From: Sporolactobacillus sp. STSJ-5 | GTDB taxonomy: Bacteria > Bacillota > Bacilli > Bacillales > Sporolactobacillaceae | NCBI RefSeq assembly: GCF_024385605.1 | Contig: NZ_JANFOJ010000012.1 | Coordinates: 33,486 to 97,485, forward strand | Reading direction: 5' to 3' | DNA: 64,000 nucleotides | Shown here: one piece after another, positions 1 to 9,952 of the stretch | How the letters are laid out: every line of letters begins with the position of its first letter | How positions within the stretch are numbered: position 1 is the first letter of the stretch | Notes under the pieces: model-generated | Databases searched by the model: none | The model's input: the letters and a program-made list of their open reading frames with translations, nothing else | What the model was told of the DNA's origin: nothing | Made by a program: the position numbers and the translations under genes

Positions 1-920
1 CGCAGAATCGCAATTCGAGTCTCTAAATCAGGCGGCGTAATATCTGTAATCAGACCCCACTCAAATCGGGAACGAAGCCGATCTTCAAGCGTTGGAATCT
101 CTTTTGGCGGCCGATCGCTGGAAATGACAATTTGCTTGTATTCTTCGTGAAGCGCATTAAACGTATGAAAAAATTCTTCCTGAGTTTGTTCTTTTCCCGC
201 AAGAAATTGAATATCATCAATCAGGAGCACGTCAACACTTCGATATTTATTGCGAAATTCGACGGTTTTATTGTCACGAATCGAGTTAATAAATTCATTC
301 GTGAATTTCTCGGAAGAAAGATAGACAACGCGTGCCGATGGGTTGTGCTCGATCACGTAGTGACCGATCGCATGCATCAAATGCGTTTTTCCAAGACCAA
401 CGCCTCCATAAATAAACAGAGGGTTATAAGCTTTGGCTGGAGCCTCGGCCACGGCTAAAGAAGCGGCATGGGCGAATCGGTTACCTGAGCCGATGACAAA
501 GGTTTCGAACGTATTCTTTGAATTGAGCATACTATTGCCCAAATCTTCCATACGATGCTGATTCCTTTGACTCATACCCCCGAAAGGATTGCCATGGCCA
601 TTTGGGCTGAAATTCATTTCATCACTCTTTCCTTTATTCTGTGTGGCAGGCGAGGCGTCACTGTTGTTGTGCCGACTTGGGATGACAAATTGGACATTGT
701 AGCGTGAGCCTGTGATCTCATAAAGAATGTCGGAAATGAGTTTGGCATAATGCTCTTCAAGCCAATCGCGTGAAAATTCATTTGGAACGCTGACAATCAT
801 GATCTGCCCCTTAATTGATTGTGCGCGCGTTTCCTTAAGCCAAGTTTCAAAACTGGGCTTGCTCAGCTTCTTTTTAATGATATCCAGTGTTTGAACCCAT
901 AGTTCTTGAAGGTTGTTCAA
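1..920 (-). CDS. dnaA: Chromosomal replication initiator DnaA (5' part, cut by window edge)
   Basis: DnaA is the AAA+ ATPase that binds DnaA boxes and opens oriC. Reading the minus strand from a TTG at 918-920 gives the N-terminal domain I ([11 protein letters not shown]), a variable linker, and then AAA+ domain III with Walker A ([10 protein letters not shown]), Walker B (LLIDDIQF) and sensor I (ISSDRPPKE). The frame is open to the left edge, so about the last third, including the DNA-binding domain IV, is missing. The TTG start is supported by an AGGGAGGG ribosome site ten bases upstream and by alignment with the conserved N-terminus. The gene is divergent from rpmH, with oriC between them, as usual in Bacillales. 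Confidence 0.97.
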   Translation of the reverse strand, partial: MNNLQELWVQTLDIIKKKLSKPSFETWLKETRAQSIKGQIMIVSVPNEFSRDWLEEHYAKLISDILYEITGSRYNVQFVIPSRHNNSDASPATQNKGKSDEMNFSPNGHGNPFGGMSQRNQHRMEDLGNSMLNSKNTFETFVIGSGNRFAHAASLAVAEAPAKAYNPLFIYGGVGLGKTHLMHAIGHYVIEHNPSARVVYLSSEKFTNEFINSIRDNKTVEFRNKYRSVDVLLIDDIQFLAGKEQTQEEFFHTFNALHEEYKQIVISSDRPPKEIPTLEDRLRSRFEWGLITDITPPDLETRIAIL

Positions 921-976
921 GGTATAGCTGCCCTCCCTAAAATTGCATCAACACATTGAAAATCCAACCTGCTTGA

Positions 977-1077
977 GAGCAGCCCAGCCGAAGTCTTGCG
1001 GCAAGTTACGGCTCTGCAACCGAAAAAAAGGAATAAAAAATTTGCCGAGCAGCCCAGTTGGCGTCTTGCGGCTAGTT
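977..1077. repeat. Two-copy direct repeat in the dnaA leader
   Basis: A 31-base motif at 977-1007 recurs at 1047-1077, exactly 70 bases apart. Both begin GAGCAGCCCAG and share GTCTTGCGGC followed by AGTT. It lies between the dnaA start and the first DnaA box, so it should be within the dnaA promoter or untranslated leader. Each copy contains short inverted segments such as GCCG/CGGC. Function is unknown: a protein-binding site, leader hairpins or a remnant of an intergenic repeat are all possible. Confidence 0.7.
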
Positions 1078-1149
1078 CACTATTCGGGCAGAAAACATAC
1101 AGGGATTTCCATGCAGGCAATCGTATCATAAAAATTTTCTCATTCATTT

Positions 1150-1500
1150 AGTTCCCAATTTATCCACAAGCGCCCAAGTGGGAAGAAAGTTCGAAGCAAC
1201 TTGAAAGTTTGAAAGTTATCAACATGGTGCATATGCTGTGGATAACTGTGAATCACAGGTGTTAGCATCTGTCCACAAAATTATCCACAGCTGGTGGAAA
1301 ACTTTATTTGAATTCCTTGTTTTGCCTAAATAAATGCACTATGATCATATCAAAAATTTGCTTTTAAAGCAATGATCGACAAATGTTATCCACAGTGGAT
1401 ATCTTTACGCACAATAAGGTTATGCACAGGGGGCTGATATGTGAAAAAAATGTCGATAAATGGTGTGGAAAAAATAATTTGTCAAAAAATAATCCACAGA
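1150..1500. other. oriC: Replication origin region (oriC), DnaA-box cluster
   Basis: The dnaA-rpmH intergenic region holds many DnaA boxes. Perfect TTATNCACA matches lie at 1160-1168, 1281-1289, 1386-1394 and 1420-1428 (+), with the reverse form TGTGGATAA at 1237-1245. One-mismatch boxes lie at 1216-1224, 1405-1413 and 1490-1498. The surrounding DNA is AT-rich. This corresponds to the box cluster upstream of dnaA in Bacillus; the dnaA-dnaN side, where unwinding occurs in B. subtilis, is outside the window. Confidence 0.93.
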
Positions 1501-1531
1501 TTGCGATGGATAAATCAGAAACGGCTATTTA

Positions 1532-1560
1532 TTGACTTTTTGGCATGAACTATTTATAAT
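1532..1560 (+). promoter_or_regulatory. Sigma-A promoter for the rpmH operon
   Basis: TTGACT at 1532-1537 and TATAAT at 1555-1560 are separated by exactly 17 bases. It sits just downstream of the oriC boxes and points at rpmH, leaving a leader of about 235 bases. A second possible promoter in the leader (TTGACA 1703-1708, TAAAAT 1724-1729) has only a 15-base spacer and is weaker. Confidence 0.8.
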
Positions 1561-1801
1561 GAGTCAGACTGGTTTTACAAATAAGCCGATGAACGATTGA
1601 GGCTGAAGAATGAGAGAAAAGAGACATGGCGAATCCAGTCGAAGATGCATGGGCGGCGGAAAAACCACAACCTACTGGATCTCATTCTCGTCATGGTGAC
1701 TTTTGACAGGTCGGCTGAATGGATAAAATGAGCGAGTGATTAATTCGCGATCAAACATTTGATTTGTCGGCAATCTAAAATTAATACAGGAGGTGTATCC
1801 A

Positions 1802-1936
1802 TTGAAACGTACTTTTCAACCGAATAACCGTAAGAGGAAAAAAGTTCACGGCTTCCGTGCGCGTATGGCAACAGCTAACGGCCGCAAGGTTTTAGCAGCT
1901 CGCCGCCGCAAGGGAAGAAAAGTTCTGTCTGCATAA
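1802..1936 (+). CDS. rpmH: 50S ribosomal protein L34
   Basis: This 44-residue, very basic protein begins [13 protein letters not shown] and contains the L34 signature [16 protein letters not shown]. It is a component of the large ribosomal subunit. It is encoded from a TTG start at 1802 preceded by a strong AGGAGGTG at 1790-1797. It is the first gene of the conserved rpmH-rnpA-yidD-yidC-jag cluster next to oriC, and a terminator follows directly, so much of its transcription probably stops before rnpA. Confidence 0.97.
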   Translation: MKRTFQPNNRKRKKVHGFRARMATANGRKVLAARRRKGRKVLSA

Positions 1937-1938
1937 AG

Positions 1939-1966
1939 CCACTGTGTGAAGAGCAGTGGTTTTTTT
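1939..1966 (+). terminator. Intrinsic terminator after rpmH
   Basis: CCACTG (1939-1944) pairs with CAGTGG (1954-1959), followed by seven T residues. Confidence 0.85.
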
Positions 1967-2310
1967 ACACGAAGAAAGGGAAAAGATGGACTGATCTCGT
2001 GTATAGGACAGAGGGCATTATGCTTGTTAAAAAAAGCTTGCTATTTAATAGATGATTAAACGTCGGCAGAATTGAGTATCATGGGTCGGGTGGGGGATTA
2101 AAGAGGATTGTGTTCGCGCTGTGATTCGATCAATCAATTTGCGTCTGCATTTTCCTTTAAACAGCCTTGTCATTCCGATCTTTCTTTATACTGAAGGTAG
2201 TATAAAAGGATAAGAACGGTTTTTGAATAGACCAAATGCAATGTTCATGGCCGCTCTCATAACATTTGCGATTAACTCATAAGTTGAGGCGTCCCACATG
2301 GAGGGACAAC
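1967..2310. other. Intergenic region rpmH-rnpA, no gene seen
   Basis: About 340 bases without a convincing reading frame, RNA gene or repeat. It presumably carries a separate rnpA promoter, but no well-spaced -35/-10 pair was found. Confidence 0.5.
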
Positions 2311-2673
2311 ATGAAAACATTAAAACGATTAAAAAAGAATCAAGATTTTCAAGTGGTATTTAAAGAGGGCAAATCTTTTGCAAACCGGCAGTTTGTCGTC
2401 TATGTGCTTAAACATAACGGCAAGCCTTATTCAAGACTGGGTCTGTCGGTGAGTAAAAAGATGGGCAATGCCGTTATGAGAAACCATATTAAACGCTATA
2501 TAAAAGCAATTTTTCGCGAATTTGCGGACAGGCTTGAGGTAGAAAATGATTATATTATTATCTCACGAAAACCTGTCAGTACCATGTCTCACGATGAAAT
2601 GCAGAAAAGCTTGGAACATGTGCTGAAGAAAGCACGTGTCCTTTCAAATTCTGGCAAGGTGTCGCAAGTATGA
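2311..2673 (+). CDS. rnpA: Ribonuclease P protein component
   Basis: RnpA is the protein cofactor of the RNase P ribozyme that matures tRNA 5' ends. The 120-residue product begins [14 protein letters not shown] and carries the family RNR-like basic motif ([15 protein letters not shown]) in its middle. The reading frame is open further upstream, but the ATG at 2311 is preceded by GGAGGGAC and matches the family N-terminus. Its stop overlaps the yidD start (ATGA), which indicates translational coupling. Confidence 0.97.
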   Translation: MKTLKRLKKNQDFQVVFKEGKSFANRQFVVYVLKHNGKPYSRLGLSVSKKMGNAVMRNHIKRYIKAIFREFADRLEVENDYIIISRKPVSTMSHDEMQKSLEHVLKKARVLSNSGKVSQV

Positions 2674-2939
2674 AACACGTATTTATTTTTATTATTCGTT
2701 TGTATCAACGGTTTATTTCTCCTTATACACCGCCAACCTGTCGTTTTTACCCCACCTGCTCAAACTATGCAGTTGAGGCATTAACGAGGTTTGGAGTATT
2801 TAAAGGGGGATGGCTGTCGATCAAACGTTTATTAAAATGTCAGCCTTTTCATCCGGGAGGGATTGATCCTGTCCCCGAAAAGTGCTCCCATAAACAGACG
2901 GGCATGTTGAGACATCGTTCGGATCGATCGAGGAGGTAG
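2670..2939 (+). CDS. yidD: Membrane protein insertion efficiency factor YidD
   Basis: This 89-residue protein has the YidD hallmarks: an N-terminal amphipathic helix ([19 protein letters not shown]), the cysteine pair in [12 protein letters not shown], and HPGGIDPVP near the end. Members assist YidC/Sec-dependent insertion at the inner face of the membrane. It overlaps rnpA by four bases and ends four bases before yidC, in the classical rnpA-yidD-yidC order. Confidence 0.95.
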   Translation: MKHVFIFIIRLYQRFISPYTPPTCRFYPTCSNYAVEALTRFGVFKGGWLSIKRLLKCQPFHPGGIDPVPEKCSHKQTGMLRHRSDRSRR

Positions 2940-2943
2940 TGTT

Positions 2944-3726
2944 TTGAAAAAAAAGGTTTTTGCTGTCAGTTCATTGATTTTTATGGCATTACTGCTTGCA
3001 GGATGTACCGATCTTAACAAACCAATTAATGATGAAAGTACAGGTTTTTGGAGTCAGTGGTTTGTTTTGCCGCTTTCAAAATTTATCATTGAAGTTGCAC
3101 ACCTTTTATGGAACAGTTACGGACTTGCCATTATTGTAACAACGCTTATCGTCCGTCTGGTTTTGATGCCGTTGATGGCCAAGCAGGTTAAAAGTTCGCG
3201 TGCGATGCAAGAATTGCAACCTAAAATTAAAGAATTGCAGAAAAAGTATAGTTCGAAAGACCAGAATACACAGAAGAAGCTTCAAGAAGAGCAGATGAAG
3301 CTTTTCCAACAAAATCATGTGAATCCACTTGCAGGCTGTTTGCCAATCTTGATTCAGATGCCGATTTTGTTTGCTTTTTACCAGGCAATCATGAGAACGT
3401 CGGAAATCAAGACACAATCGTTCCTGTGGTTCCAGCTCGGTTCTGCAGATCCGTTCTACATTTTGCCGGTCATTGCTGCGGCGACGACATTCCTGCAGCA
3501 GAAGATTATGATGGGCAGAATGGGGAATACGAATCCTCAGATGGCGATGATGATGTATGTGTTCCCAATTATGATTGCCGTTCCGGCGTTCTATTTTCCA
3601 TCGGCACTGGCACTTTACTGGGTTGTCGGTAATATTTTCATGATTTTCCAGACTTACATTATCTATGAAAAGAAAGACGATGACCAAAAGGATCAAAAGC
3701 CTGCAGGAGGCGCCAAGCAGAAGTGA
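2944..3726 (+). CDS. yidC: Membrane protein insertase YidC (SpoIIIJ/OxaA1 type)
   Basis: The insertase integrates membrane proteins with or without SecYEG. The 260-residue protein has a lipoprotein signal ending LLAGC (Cys about 21) and then the five-helix YidC core, including a conserved Arg in the first core helix (TLIVRLVLMPL) and NPLAGCLPILIQMPI. It ends in a basic, charged tail. The start is TTG at 2944 after GAGGAGG. In Bacillus the paralogue in this position (SpoIIIJ) is needed for sigma-G activation in the forespore. A second paralogue elsewhere cannot be judged from this window. It overlaps jag. Confidence 0.96.
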   Translation: MKKKVFAVSSLIFMALLLAGCTDLNKPINDESTGFWSQWFVLPLSKFIIEVAHLLWNSYGLAIIVTTLIVRLVLMPLMAKQVKSSRAMQELQPKIKELQKKYSSKDQNTQKKLQEEQMKLFQQNHVNPLAGCLPILIQMPILFAFYQAIMRTSEIKTQSFLWFQLGSADPFYILPVIAAATTFLQQKIMMGRMGNTNPQMAMMMYVFPIMIAVPAFYFPSALALYWVVGNIFMIFQTYIIYEKKDDDQKDQKPAGGAKQK

Positions 3727-4343
3727 GGGAAGTAACCAAGTATGGAAAGACGGTTGCAGAAGCGGTTTCCAGCGCCCTTAATGAATTAAACGCGACTTCA
3801 GATCAAACAGATGTTCAAATTCTTGAGAAACCGAGACCTGGTTTTTTCGGAATTGGTGCGCGGAAAGCGCTTGTCAAGGTTACTATGACTAAGACACCTT
3901 TTGATTACGGTATTGACTATTTAAACGAGATCATTAAGAAAAGCGGTTTGACAGTTCATGTTCAGGTTGAGGAACGCAGCAGACGTGTTTGCCGTTGTAC
4001 ACTTTCTGGGAAAGATGCGGCTCAATTCATTGGTAAGCACGGTAAGACATTGAACGCACTCCAATTTTTAGTTGATCGTGTTGTGAACAGCGATGCTGAG
4101 CACCGAATGAACATTATACTTGATGCTGAAAATTATCGAGACACGCGCAAAAAAGCACTCATTACGCTTGCCAAGCGTATTGCGGAAAAGACAGTGAAAA
4201 CAGGTCTTCCACATCGTTTGGAACCGATGCCTGCGTTTGAACGAAAGATCGTGCACAATGCTTTGGCTAAGTGCAACAAGGTACGGACCTTTTCAAACGG
4301 TGAGGAACCAAGACGTTACTTAACAGTTGCTCCGCGTTCATAA
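3723..4343 (+). CDS. jag: RNA-binding protein Jag/KhpB (Jag_N, KH, R3H)
   Basis: The 206-residue product starts at a GTG overlapping the yidC stop. It has the Jag N-terminal domain (REVTKYGKTVAEAV; ends GFFGIGARKA), a KH domain with the GKHGKTLNALQFL loop, and a C-terminal R3H domain (FERKIVHNAL with RYLTVAPRS at the end). Jag/KhpB binds RNA, partners with KhpA in related Firmicutes, and affects cell elongation and division. Co-transcription with yidC is expected. A terminator follows, and then a copy of the intergenic repeat. Confidence 0.95.
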   Translation: MREVTKYGKTVAEAVSSALNELNATSDQTDVQILEKPRPGFFGIGARKALVKVTMTKTPFDYGIDYLNEIIKKSGLTVHVQVEERSRRVCRCTLSGKDAAQFIGKHGKTLNALQFLVDRVVNSDAEHRMNIILDAENYRDTRKKALITLAKRIAEKTVKTGLPHRLEPMPAFERKIVHNALAKCNKVRTFSNGEEPRRYLTVAPRS

Positions 4344-4360
4344 ATGACAAATCAATTGAA

Positions 4361-4387
4361 AAAGCGCGCAAATTGTGCGCTTTTTTT
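4361..4387 (+). terminator. Intrinsic terminator after jag
   Basis: AAAGCGC (4361-4367) pairs with GCGCTTT (4377-4383), with a T-run to 4387. Repeat copy 1 starts directly at the end of the T-run. Confidence 0.8.
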
Positions 4388-4627
4388 GCAAGCAAAGAAA
4401 GTATATGATTTTCGCCAAAGCCAAAGGTTGTGAGCCAAACGCGCAGGTGCGAGACTCCTGCGGAGCGGCTCTGTTGATCGCAGGCCAGGGGAGACCCCGC
4501 AGGTATTAGTTTGCTTGAGGAGGCTCCCGGACTGCCCGCGGTCGCGCTCAGTTGATGCGAGCAACCGGAGCGTAATCAAAATCCGGCATGATTTAAGGAC
4601 CGGGCGCTTTTTGCCCGGTTTTTCTTA
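4388..4627 (+). repeat. Terminator-docked modular repeat, copy 1
   Basis: The left end (GCAAGCAAAGAAAGTATATG) abuts the jag terminator. The GC-rich core contains GAGACTCCTGCGG, a CCCCGCAGG partner, and TGAGGAGGCTC, giving nested stems (GAG-CTCCT with AGGAG-CTC; CTGCGG with CCGCAG). The core is followed by GCTCAGTTGATGCGAGC. The right end is a terminator hairpin, ACCGGGC (4599-4605) with GCCCGGT (4613-4619), and then TTTTTCTTA. This is the most divergent of the full-type copies and lacks the 115-base tail segment of copies 2 and 4. Confidence 0.85.
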
Positions 4628-4893
4628 TACAAGAGGAAGTAACTAATAGATAAGAGATTAGTGGTGCTTCGTATTAAGGAGTTTTAGTTGAAAATAAACA
4701 AGAATTCTCTAAGATTTTTCATTTATTGGGTAAATAATGTATGATAGTCTTTGAAAAAGTTTCCCTTGTAATAAATCGTTCCTCGACTCGGATCAGGGGA
4801 ACGTTAATAATATAAAAATGGTTTGTTTCATGATTCACGGATGAATTATAGGAAGCGATTAATGAAAGACGGAATGAGAAAGGAGTGATAAAA

Positions 4894-6273
4894 TTGGATT
4901 ATGATACGATTGCCGCTATTTCGACTCCGACTGGCGAGGGAGCGATTAGCATTGTGAGACTGAGCGGTTCTGAAGCCGTTGCCGCAGCCGATCGGCTTTT
5001 TCAAGGTGGGAAAGCGTTACGCGATGTAGGCAGTCACACAATTCATTATGGCAAGATTGTGGATCCGGAGACGAAGAAGACGGTTGAGGAAGTTATGGTT
5101 TCAGTGATGAGAAAACCGAAAACCTTTACTCGTGAAGACGTGGTCGAAATTAATTGCCATGGAGGTCTGACAAGTGTCAACCGTGTTCTTGAACTCGTGT
5201 TGGACCAGAACGTCCGTCTTGCGGAGCCGGGAGAGTTTACAAAACGCGCATTTTTAAATGGGCGTATTGATCTGTCACAGGCTGAGGCAGTTATGGATCT
5301 GATTCGTGCAAAGACCGATCAAGCCATGAATGTTGCGTTGAATCAGATGGAAGGAAAGCTGTCGATCTTGATTCGAAAGCTTAGGCAGCAATTGCTTGAT
5401 ATATTAGCTGCTGTAGAAGTGAATATTGACTATCCGGAATATGATGATGCAGAAGTGATGACGAATAATATTCTTTTTGAAAAAGCATCTGCAGTTCGCC
5501 ATCAGCTTGATCGTGTGCTTTCAACAGCAAGACAGGGCAAGATTTTACGCGAAGGATTATCTACGGTAATCATCGGAAGACCGAATGTCGGCAAGTCTTC
5601 TTTGCTGAATCAGTTGGTCCATGAGTCTAAAGCCATTGTCACTAATGTGCCGGGGACAACACGTGATGTGATTGAGGAGTATGTCAATGTCCGCGGTGTT
5701 CCGTTAAAGCTGGTGGATACTGCGGGAATCCGCGATACCGAAGATTTGGTTGAGAAAATCGGTGTGTCACGTTCAAAGGAACTATTGAAAACCGCAGAAC
5801 TTGTTCTGTTATTGATTAATAGTCATGAAGCACTTACAGATGAGGACCGCATGCTGTTTCAACTGATCGGGACAACGCCTGCAATTATTTTGTTAAATAA
5901 GGCTGACTTGACAATGAATGTTTCCATTGATGAGGTCAGGGAACTCGCCGGGAGCAACCCGGTACTCCGAACGTCAATGATCGATGATAAAGGACTGGAA
6001 GAGTTGGAACAAGCGATCGCTTCCTTGTTCTTCAGTAATAGTGTAACGTCAAACGGTGAGGCATATGTTTCGAATACACGTCATATTGCATTATTGAAAC
6101 AAGCACGTTCAGCGATTACGGACGCGATTGATGCGGCCCAACAAGGTATACCAGTTGATATGACTCAAATTGATATTAAGCGGACATGGGATCTGCTTGG
6201 CGAAATTGTTGGCGACACGGTGTCGGACAGTCTGATCAATGAGTTGTTCTCGAAATTTTGCTTAGGGAAATAA
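4894..6273 (+). CDS. mnmE: tRNA modification GTPase MnmE
   Basis: With MnmG, this protein installs the (carboxymethyl)aminomethyl group on the wobble U34 of certain tRNAs. It has the N-terminal folate-binding domain ([20 protein letters not shown]), a helical region, an inserted G domain with P-loop GRPNVGKSS and DTAGIR, the NKAD specificity motif, and the invariant C-terminal CLGK. I chose the TTG at 4894, which gives 459 residues, the B. subtilis length. A GTG nine bases earlier lies within the AAAGGAG ribosome site. It precedes mnmG in the usual order. Confidence 0.97.
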   Translation: MDYDTIAAISTPTGEGAISIVRLSGSEAVAAADRLFQGGKALRDVGSHTIHYGKIVDPETKKTVEEVMVSVMRKPKTFTREDVVEINCHGGLTSVNRVLELVLDQNVRLAEPGEFTKRAFLNGRIDLSQAEAVMDLIRAKTDQAMNVALNQMEGKLSILIRKLRQQLLDILAAVEVNIDYPEYDDAEVMTNNILFEKASAVRHQLDRVLSTARQGKILREGLSTVIIGRPNVGKSSLLNQLVHESKAIVTNVPGTTRDVIEEYVNVRGVPLKLVDTAGIRDTEDLVEKIGVSRSKELLKTAELVLLLINSHEALTDEDRMLFQLIGTTPAIILLNKADLTMNVSIDEVRELAGSNPVLRTSMIDDKGLEELEQAIASLFFSNSVTSNGEAYVSNTRHIALLKQARSAITDAIDAAQQGIPVDMTQIDIKRTWDLLGEIVGDTVSDSLINELFSKFCLGK

Positions 6274-6335
6274 ACTGCTCTGCAGTTTTAAATAGAACGA
6301 TACTATTGTGTATGAAAGAGAATGGAGGATCAGAA

Positions 6336-8225
6336 ATGAAATCATATGAGGCCGGTACTTATGATGTGATTGTTGTCGGTGCCGGACATGCCGGAGTTGA
6401 AGCTGGACTTGCGTCGGCACGAATCGGTGCGAAAACGCTGATGTTGACGATCAGTTTGGAAGGTGTGGCTTTTATGCCATGCAATCCGTCAGTCGGAGGC
6501 CCGGCAAAGGGTGTTGTTGTTCGCGAGATTGATGCGCTCGGCGGTGAGATGGGGCACAATATTGATAAGACCTATATTCAGATGAGAATGCTGAATACAA
6601 GAAAGGGCCCTGCAGTTCGTGCACTCAGAGCACAGGCAGATAAACAACTTTATCAACGCGCCATGAAAGAAACGATCGAAGAAACAGAGAATCTTACCTT
6701 GAGGCAAGGTATGGTCGATCATCTGCTTGTTGAAGACGGCGTCTGCAAAGGTGTGGTTGTTGCAACGGGAGCAGCCTATCGCGCGAAGGCTGTTGTCCTA
6801 ACAACAGGCGTCTATCTAAAAGGAAAAATTATAATCGGCGAGCTGCAGTATGAGAGCGGACCGAATAATATGCAGGCTTCCGTTAAATTGTCCGATCACC
6901 TAAAGGAGCTTGGTTTTGATCTTGTACGCTTTAAAACTGGGACGCCGCCTCGGGTGAATGGGCGTACAGTAGATTATTCCAAGACGGAAATTCAGCCGGG
7001 TGACGAAGCACCGCTCGCTTTTTCCTTTGACACGAAGGAATTTATTAAAGAACAAATTCCTTGCTGGCTGACGTACACGAATTTGGAGACACATAGAATT
7101 ATACAAGAGAACCTAGATCGTTCACCGATTTTCTCCGGAGCAATTGTTGGAACGGGTCCCCGGTACTGCCCGTCAATCGAAACCAAAATTGTTCGATTTA
7201 ATGATAAAAACCGGCATCAGCTGTTTCTTGAACCAGAAGGAAAAGCAACAAAAGAGGTTTATGTGGACGGCTTATCGACAAGCATGCCGGAAGAAATTCA
7301 GCGAAAAATGCTTGCAACCATTCCAGGACTTGAAAAAGCCGAAATGATGCGGCCAGGCTATGCAATTGAATATGATGCAATTGTGCCGACCCAGCTTTGG
7401 CCATCGCTGGAAACGAAGAAAATCAGCGGTCTGTTTACTGCCGGACAGATTAACGGTACTTCCGGATATGAGGAAGCGGCCGGACAAGGCCTGATGGGCG
7501 GAATTAATGCAGCAAGAAAAGCACTCGGCAAAGAGCCTTTGATTCTTGATCGCTCTGAGGCTTATATTGGTGTACTGATTGATGACTTGGTAACAAAGGG
7601 AACAAAAGAACCTTATCGTTTGCTCACTTCACGTGCTGAATATCGTTTACTGCTCCGACATGATAATGCAGATCTGCGTTTGACGGAAATTGGACATGAT
7701 ATTGGCTTAATCCCTGAAGAACGCTATGAACGTTTTACTGTCAAGAGGAAGTTGATCGAGCAGGAGCGGCATTATTTTTCTGCAACAACCATTAAGCCAT
7801 CAGAGCAAGTGGACGAACTGCTTAAGGATAAGGGAGCTGCTTCACTAAGAGAACCGATGAAAGCCGATCGATTGCTGAAACGGCCTGAGTTATCTTATCA
7901 AGATGTGGCTTCACTCCTTCCCGAACATGGTGAAATTCCTGCAGATGTTGGCGAACAGGTTGAAATTCAAGTGAAGTATGAAGGGTACATCAGTAAGCAA
8001 TTGCAGCAGGTTGAAAAGATGAAACGAATGGAAAAGAAGAAAATTCCTCAGAATCTGGATTACGAGAAGATTGACGGTATTGCTACAGAAGCTCGGCAGA
8101 AATTAGCGAAAGTGCGGCCGATATCTGTGGGACAGGCATCACGTGTGTCCGGTGTCAATCCGAGTGATGTTGCCATTTTGCTTGTTTATCTGGAAGAGGG
8201 CAAATTAGCGAGAAGAACAGGCTGA
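6336..8225 (+). CDS. mnmG: tRNA uridine-5-carboxymethylaminomethyl modification enzyme MnmG
   Basis: This FAD-dependent partner of MnmE is 629 residues. The N-terminus is a Rossmann FAD fold ([12 protein letters not shown]), followed by [13 protein letters not shown] and the conserved [32 protein letters not shown] and [16 protein letters not shown]-terminal helical domain that binds MnmE follows. The start ATG at 6336 follows GGAGG. The open frame reaches back into mnmE, but no ribosome site supports that. rsmG follows 19 bases later. Confidence 0.98.
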   Translation: MKSYEAGTYDVIVVGAGHAGVEAGLASARIGAKTLMLTISLEGVAFMPCNPSVGGPAKGVVVREIDALGGEMGHNIDKTYIQMRMLNTRKGPAVRALRAQADKQLYQRAMKETIEETENLTLRQGMVDHLLVEDGVCKGVVVATGAAYRAKAVVLTTGVYLKGKIIIGELQYESGPNNMQASVKLSDHLKELGFDLVRFKTGTPPRVNGRTVDYSKTEIQPGDEAPLAFSFDTKEFIKEQIPCWLTYTNLETHRIIQENLDRSPIFSGAIVGTGPRYCPSIETKIVRFNDKNRHQLFLEPEGKATKEVYVDGLSTSMPEEIQRKMLATIPGLEKAEMMRPGYAIEYDAIVPTQLWPSLETKKISGLFTAGQINGTSGYEEAAGQGLMGGINAARKALGKEPLILDRSEAYIGVLIDDLVTKGTKEPYRLLTSRAEYRLLLRHDNADLRLTEIGHDIGLIPEERYERFTVKRKLIEQERHYFSATTIKPSEQVDELLKDKGAASLREPMKADRLLKRPELSYQDVASLLPEHGEIPADVGEQVEIQVKYEGYISKQLQQVEKMKRMEKKKIPQNLDYEKIDGIATEARQKLAKVRPISVGQASRVSGVNPSDVAILLVYLEEGKLARRTG

Positions 8226-8244
8226 TCGTTTGCAGGAGGATGCT

Positions 8245-8952
8245 ATGGACGGTTTAGAAAAACTGTTGAGTGAAAAAAACATTCAATTATCTGAGTTGCA
8301 AATTGATCAATTTCAACTCTATTATGAAATGCTGATTGAATGGAATAAGAAAATGAATTTAACAGCAATAACGGATCCGAATGAAGTTATGATTAAACAT
8401 TTTTTCGACTCACTGACCCCTTGTTTTTACTTTTCGATTCAAGAGGTGCAAACGCTCTGCGATGTTGGATCCGGTGCCGGTTTTCCCGGAATTCCTATGA
8501 AAATCCTGTTTCCTAGGCTTAAGCTGACCATTGTTGATTCGCTGCAAAAAAGATTAACCTTTCTGCAGGCAGTAGTTGACAAACTTGGATTGGACTATGT
8601 AACACTTTGCCATGATCGCGCTGAGGATTTTGCGCGGAAGCCGGGCATACGTGAAAGTTTTGACCTCGTGACTGCGCGGGCGGTTGCTAAATTGTCCGTA
8701 CTTTCAGAGTACTGCTTGCCGCTGGTTTGCCTTGGCGGGAGTTTTATTGCGCTTAAAGGAAGCAGTGCGGAGGATGAGGTTCAACAGGCGGAGAATGCAA
8801 TGAAGCAACTAGGTGGAAAATTAATTCGTGTCGTAACACTTGATCTTCCAGAAAATAATGGAAAAAGATCACTGGTGCGCATTGATAAAATTTCACCAAC
8901 TGCAAAAAAATACCCTAGAAAACCGGGTATTCCAATGAAAAGTCCACTTTAA
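8245..8952 (+). CDS. rsmG: 16S rRNA (guanine-N7) methyltransferase RsmG
   Basis: RsmG methylates G527 (E. coli numbering) of 16S rRNA with S-adenosylmethionine; its loss gives low-level streptomycin resistance. The 235-residue protein has the SAM motif CDVGSGAGFPGIP and the conserved YPRKPGIPMKSP end. I placed the start at ATG 8245 after AGGAGG (8233-8238); an upstream TTG would put that ribosome site inside the gene. It is the third gene of mnmE-mnmG-rsmG, and a parS site follows the stop codon. Confidence 0.96.
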   Translation: MDGLEKLLSEKNIQLSELQIDQFQLYYEMLIEWNKKMNLTAITDPNEVMIKHFFDSLTPCFYFSIQEVQTLCDVGSGAGFPGIPMKILFPRLKLTIVDSLQKRLTFLQAVVDKLGLDYVTLCHDRAEDFARKPGIRESFDLVTARAVAKLSVLSEYCLPLVCLGGSFIALKGSSAEDEVQQAENAMKQLGGKLIRVVTLDLPENNGKRSLVRIDKISPTAKKYPRKPGIPMKSPL

Positions 8953-8953
8953 T

Positions 8954-8969
8954 TGTTCCACGTGGAACA
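8954..8969. promoter_or_regulatory. parS centromere site 1
   Basis: TGTTCCACGTGGAACA is a perfect 16-base palindrome and one base from the consensus TGTTNCACGTGAAACA bound by ParB/Spo0J. It lies between rsmG and noc. Confidence 0.85.
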
Positions 8970-9036
8970 TTCACAGCAGGAATTGTTGTTTGCGAGAAGA
9001 ATAGTAAAGTCAGAGAGCTAAGGTGGTGGTGCGAGC

Positions 9037-9909
9037 ATGAAAAATCATTTTTCAAAGATTTTCAATCATAACGAACAGGAAGAAACAGCAGCTGCTTTAG
9101 ATGCGGAGCAGGAACTTGAGCAAGCAAGGGTCCAGGAGATCAAGGTTGCATTAATAACACCGAATCAGTATCAGCCGCGCTCTGTCTTTGATCCAGAAAA
9201 AATTCATGAACTAGCGGCTACAATTGAAGAACATGGAGTGATTCAACCGATTGTGCTTCGACCAACCGGAGATAAATATGAAATTATTGCCGGCGAGCGT
9301 CGTTGGAGGGCTGTTTCATCTCTCGGTTGGGAAACAATACCCGCAATTATTAAACCTTTAAATGATGATCAATCGGCTTCAATTGCGTTAATTGAAAACT
9401 TGCAGAGAGAAGAATTAACGGCGATTGAAGAGGCAATGGCTTATGCACGGCTCATTGATATACACGGACTGACTCAAGAAAGCCTAGCGACTAAACTGGG
9501 CAGGGGACAGTCAACAATTGCAAACAAACTGCGATTGTTGAAATTACCATCATCTGTTCAAAGTGCCATACTCGAAAAGAAGATTTCTGAACGTCATGCA
9601 CGTGCGTTAATTATTCTTAAGGATCCAGGTATGCAGGAAAAAATGCTTAATGAGATCATATCAAAGCAGCTAAACGTGAAGCAGACCGAAGCGAAAGTGA
9701 AGCACTACCTGGAGAAAAGTGCTGTTAATAAAGCGGACGATGAAAAAAAGAATAGACGATTTTCACTGAGCAGAGACTCGAGAATTGCAGTCAATACAAT
9801 TAGACAATCCGTTCATATGGTCACTGACTCCGGACTGGATATTGACACACAAGAACAAGATATGGGCGATTATTATCAATTTACCATACGTATTCCAAAG
9901 AAAAAATAA
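9037..9909 (+). CDS. noc: Nucleoid occlusion protein Noc
   Basis: Noc is a ParB paralogue that binds its own sites around the chromosome and blocks FtsZ assembly over the nucleoid. The 290-residue protein begins with the membrane-targeting amphipathic stretch ([10 protein letters not shown]). It has the ParB-type CTP-binding N-domain ([24 protein letters not shown]), a helix-turn-helix ([21 protein letters not shown]), and the Noc-like C-terminus (FSRD-type motif and NTIRQS). The short N-terminal helix and position next to rsmG distinguish it from Spo0J at 11.6 kb. No Noc-binding palindrome was spotted. Confidence 0.95.
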   Translation: MKNHFSKIFNHNEQEETAAALDAEQELEQARVQEIKVALITPNQYQPRSVFDPEKIHELAATIEEHGVIQPIVLRPTGDKYEIIAGERRWRAVSSLGWETIPAIIKPLNDDQSASIALIENLQREELTAIEEAMAYARLIDIHGLTQESLATKLGRGQSTIANKLRLLKLPSSVQSAILEKKISERHARALIILKDPGMQEKMLNEIISKQLNVKQTEAKVKHYLEKSAVNKADDEKKNRRFSLSRDSRIAVNTIRQSVHMVTDSGLDIDTQEQDMGDYYQFTIRIPKKK

Positions 9910-9923
9910 AGATGATTTAAGGA

Positions 9924-9952
9924 GGGCCATCAATGATGATGGTTCTTTTTTT
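9924..9952 (+). terminator. Intrinsic terminator after noc
   Basis: GCCATC pairs imperfectly with GATGGTT around an AATGAT loop, followed by TTTTTTT. Repeat copy 2 begins at its end. Confidence 0.65.

Noticed and set aside
1121..1131. TATCATAA near oriC as a partner att site for the rlmH 3' end
   Set aside because: Only a short AT-rich match, and no element boundary is visible.
3106..3696. 196-codon antisense frame within yidC
   Set aside because: Shadow of a real gene; no ribosome site and no recognisable protein features.
4388..4627. Repeat copies as a CRISPR array or insertion sequence
   Set aside because: No regular spacers, no cas genes, no transposase frame and no terminal inverted repeats with target duplications.
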